Made by a program: the position numbers and the translations under genes. Below the pieces are notes generated by a model. It did no database searches. It saw only the letters and a list, made by a program, of their open reading frames with translations, and was not told where the DNA came from. From Bacteroides sp. (lineage in GTDB: Bacteria; Bacteroidota; Bacteroidia; Bacteroidales; Bacteroidaceae): a DNA stretch of 7,623 bases. Numbering within the stretch: the first letter of the stretch is position 1; the number at the start of each line of letters is the position of its first letter. Positions 6,322 through 7,623 of the stretch are shown here, one piece after another. The stretch spans positions 1 to 7,623 of the forward strand of contig JASLIW010000002.1 of assembly GCA_030152865.1 (NCBI GenBank), given 5' to 3'.

Positions 6322-6900
6322 ATGGCAACAAGAATTAGATTGCAAAGAAATGGACGTAAAGGCTACGCTTTTTACTCTATTGTAATTGCAGACAGCAGAG
6401 CACCACGTGATGGTAAATTTATTGAGAAGATTGGTACTTACAACCCTAATACCAATCCTGCTACAGTAGATTTGAATTTCGACAGTGCCGTAAAATGGGT
6501 GATGAATGGAGCTACTCCATCTCACACAGTTCGTAACATTCTATCTCGCGAAGGTGTTTACATGAAGAAACACTTACTTGGCGGTGTTAAAAAAGGAGCT
6601 TTTGGTGAAGCTGAAGCTGAAAAGAAATTTGAAGCATGGAAGTCAGAAAAAGTGTCTGGTCTAAATGCTATCAAAACTAAAGAAGAAGAAGCTAAAAAAG
6701 CAGCAGAAGCAGCTCGTGTAGCAGCTGAAAAGAAAGCTAACGAAGAAAAAGCTAAGGAATTGGCAGAAAAGTTAGCAGCCGAAGAAGCTGAGAAAAAAGC
6801 AGCCGAAGAGGCAGCAGCAAAAGAAGCTGAAGAAGCAGCTGCACAAGCAGAAGAAGCAAAAGCAGAGGAAAAACCTGAAGCTGAAGCAGACGCTGAGTAA
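6322..6900 (+). CDS. rpsP: 30S ribosomal protein bS16 with long C-terminal extension
   Basis: Residues 1 to about 85 are a standard bS16: MATRIRLQRNGRKGYAFYSIVIADSRAPRDGKFIEKIGTYNP, then the VKWVMNGATPSHTVRNILSREG segment. bS16 binds 16S rRNA early in small-subunit assembly. The usual length is about 80-90 residues; this one has 192. The extra part has a short linker (about 86-117, GGVKKGAFGEAEAEKKFEAWKSEK) and a low-complexity tail (118-192) almost wholly of Ala, Glu and Lys, predicted to be a single long charged helix or coiled coil ending in an acidic stretch. Extended bS16 tails are, to my knowledge, common in Bacteroidota. The start ATG follows an A-rich, SD-less leader typical of highly expressed genes in this phylum. 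The gene appears monocistronic, between its own promoter and a strong terminator. Confidence 0.97.
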   Translation: MATRIRLQRNGRKGYAFYSIVIADSRAPRDGKFIEKIGTYNPNTNPATVDLNFDSAVKWVMNGATPSHTVRNILSREGVYMKKHLLGGVKKGAFGEAEAEKKFEAWKSEKVSGLNAIKTKEEEAKKAAEAARVAAEKKANEEKAKELAEKLAAEEAEKKAAEEAAAKEAEEAAAQAEEAKAEEKPEAEADAE

Positions 6901-6942
6901 AATTTTATTTTAAGACAATACTTATTTCAAACAAACAATAGA

Positions 6943-6970
6943 AAAGGCTTTACCCTAGGGTAAAGCCTTT
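6943..6970. terminator. Bidirectional palindromic terminator between rpsP and the phosphorylase gene
   Basis: AAAGGCTTTACCC (6943-6955) pairs perfectly with GGGTAAAGCCTTT (6958-6970) around a central TA. T-rich bases follow on the plus strand (CTTTTATCT) and on the minus strand (TCTATTG after a T-run), so it can end transcription from both convergent genes. Confidence 0.92.
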
Positions 6971-7004
6971 CTTTTATCTACTGCTTTCAACCTAGCTTAT
7001 TTCG

Positions 7005-7623
7005 CTAGCTATTGATGGCGGATTGGATCCACTTCACATAGTTGAAATCTTGCTTGTGTGGCAAATCAGGATGCTTGGGATAGAGTCGATAAGCTACTTT
7101 GAAGCTCCCTGCATTGGAGATACTTAGCTTGCCTTGGAAGGTAAATAAGTCTCCTTCTCTAGCTACCACCTCGAGCGGCTGTACATCATAAATCTGATCA
7201 ACACCATCTCTTCCCAGCTCAAGGATTACACAGTCTAAACCAAGTGCATTATCCAAGCCTTTTTCATCGATTACAAACTTGATCTCATATTTCTTACCAC
7301 TCTCCATGGTGTCTTTGAGCAAGTCTTTATTTTTCTCACAAGACACAACAGCTATTTCATTCCATTTTTCAGCTACAGCCGCCTTCCATTTTACCAACTC
7401 ACGCACCTTAGCATAATCATTTGCTCGAAGCATTTTAGAGCGTTCACTCAGCTTGTGATAGAACTTTTTGTAATAATCATCGAGCATACGCTTCATGGTA
7501 TAGTGTGGGGCTATTTGAGCCATCGAATTGCGAATGTACTGAATCCAGTCGGGTGAATACCCCTTGCCATTATCCTTAAAGTAAAGAGGAATAATCTCGT
7601 TTTCGAGGGTGGAGTAAATCGTA
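7005..7623 (-). CDS. C-terminal part of alpha-glucan phosphorylase (GT35, DUF3417-type), partial
   Basis: The frame stays open from the TAG at 7005-7007 to the right window edge, giving 205 visible residues; the ATG at 7521-7523 is internal. The segment beyond it reads YSTLENEIIPLYFKDNGKG, then SPDWIQYIRNSMAQIAPHYTMKRM, a pattern typical of the end of the bacterial/archaeal alpha-glucan phosphorylase family (LENEI.PL.., W...I..S.....P..T..RM..DY). It would release glucose-1-phosphate from glycogen or maltodextrin in the cytoplasm using pyridoxal phosphate; the cofactor lysine is upstream of the window. The last 120 residues form the beta-rich C-terminal region. Some Bacteroidota versions are fused to a glycogen synthase domain; this cannot be judged here. 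Confidence 0.85.
   Translation of the reverse strand, partial: TIYSTLENEIIPLYFKDNGKGYSPDWIQYIRNSMAQIAPHYTMKRMLDDYYKKFYHKLSERSKMLRANDYAKVRELVKWKAAVAEKWNEIAVVSCEKNKDLLKDTMESGKKYEIKFVIDEKGLDNALGLDCVILELGRDGVDQIYDVQPLEVVAREGDLFTFQGKLSISNAGSFKVAYRLYPKHPDLPHKQDFNYVKWIQSAINS

Noticed and set aside
6307..6525. 72-codon minus-strand open frame over the start of rpsP
   Set aside because: Antisense to the conserved bS16 core; no promoter or family signal.

Overview
The window looks like the chromosome of a member of Bacteroidota, most likely the order Bacteroidales and perhaps a Porphyromonadaceae-like organism. The evidence is a TonB-dependent receptor with an N-terminal carboxypeptidase-regulatory-like domain, a ribosomal protein bS16 with a long Ala/Glu/Lys-rich tail, promoters of the TTTG-N19-TAnnTTTG type, and A/T-rich start regions without Shine-Dalgarno sequences. 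Species assignment is inference only; no rRNA or other marker is present.

Layout from left to right. Bases 2-136 (+) hold the last 44 codons of a gene I cannot name. It converges with a minus-strand pair: a DNA alkyl-damage repair methyltransferase (1149-1841) whose stop overlaps by 8 bases the start of a multi-pass LPG-synthase/YbhN-like membrane protein (158-1156). The terminator between the convergent genes contains the stop codon of the membrane-protein gene. Upstream on the minus strand is a second pair: a small His-rich inner-membrane protein (4338-4682) followed by a TonB-dependent outer-membrane receptor (1947-4259). This ends in a hairpin terminator that also appears to carry the promoter of the repair gene. 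A divergent intergenic region (4683-4858) separates this pair from a plus-strand NhaC-family antiporter (4859-6157). A near-ideal Bacteroidota promoter then drives rpsP (6322-6900). A long palindromic terminator separates rpsP from the convergent C-terminal part of a GT35 alpha-glucan phosphorylase (7005 to beyond 7623, minus strand).

Most genes are ordinary housekeeping or transport genes. The most interesting unit is the receptor plus His-rich protein. The receptor has a CxxC motif in its plug, and its small partner has eight histidines in a predicted periplasmic loop and an unusual LRAPP-type C-terminus. I infer a metal or metal-chelate uptake or handling module of unknown substrate. I found no CRISPR array, transposon, tRNA, rRNA or integration site. 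No stretch longer than about 180 bases lacks a gene.
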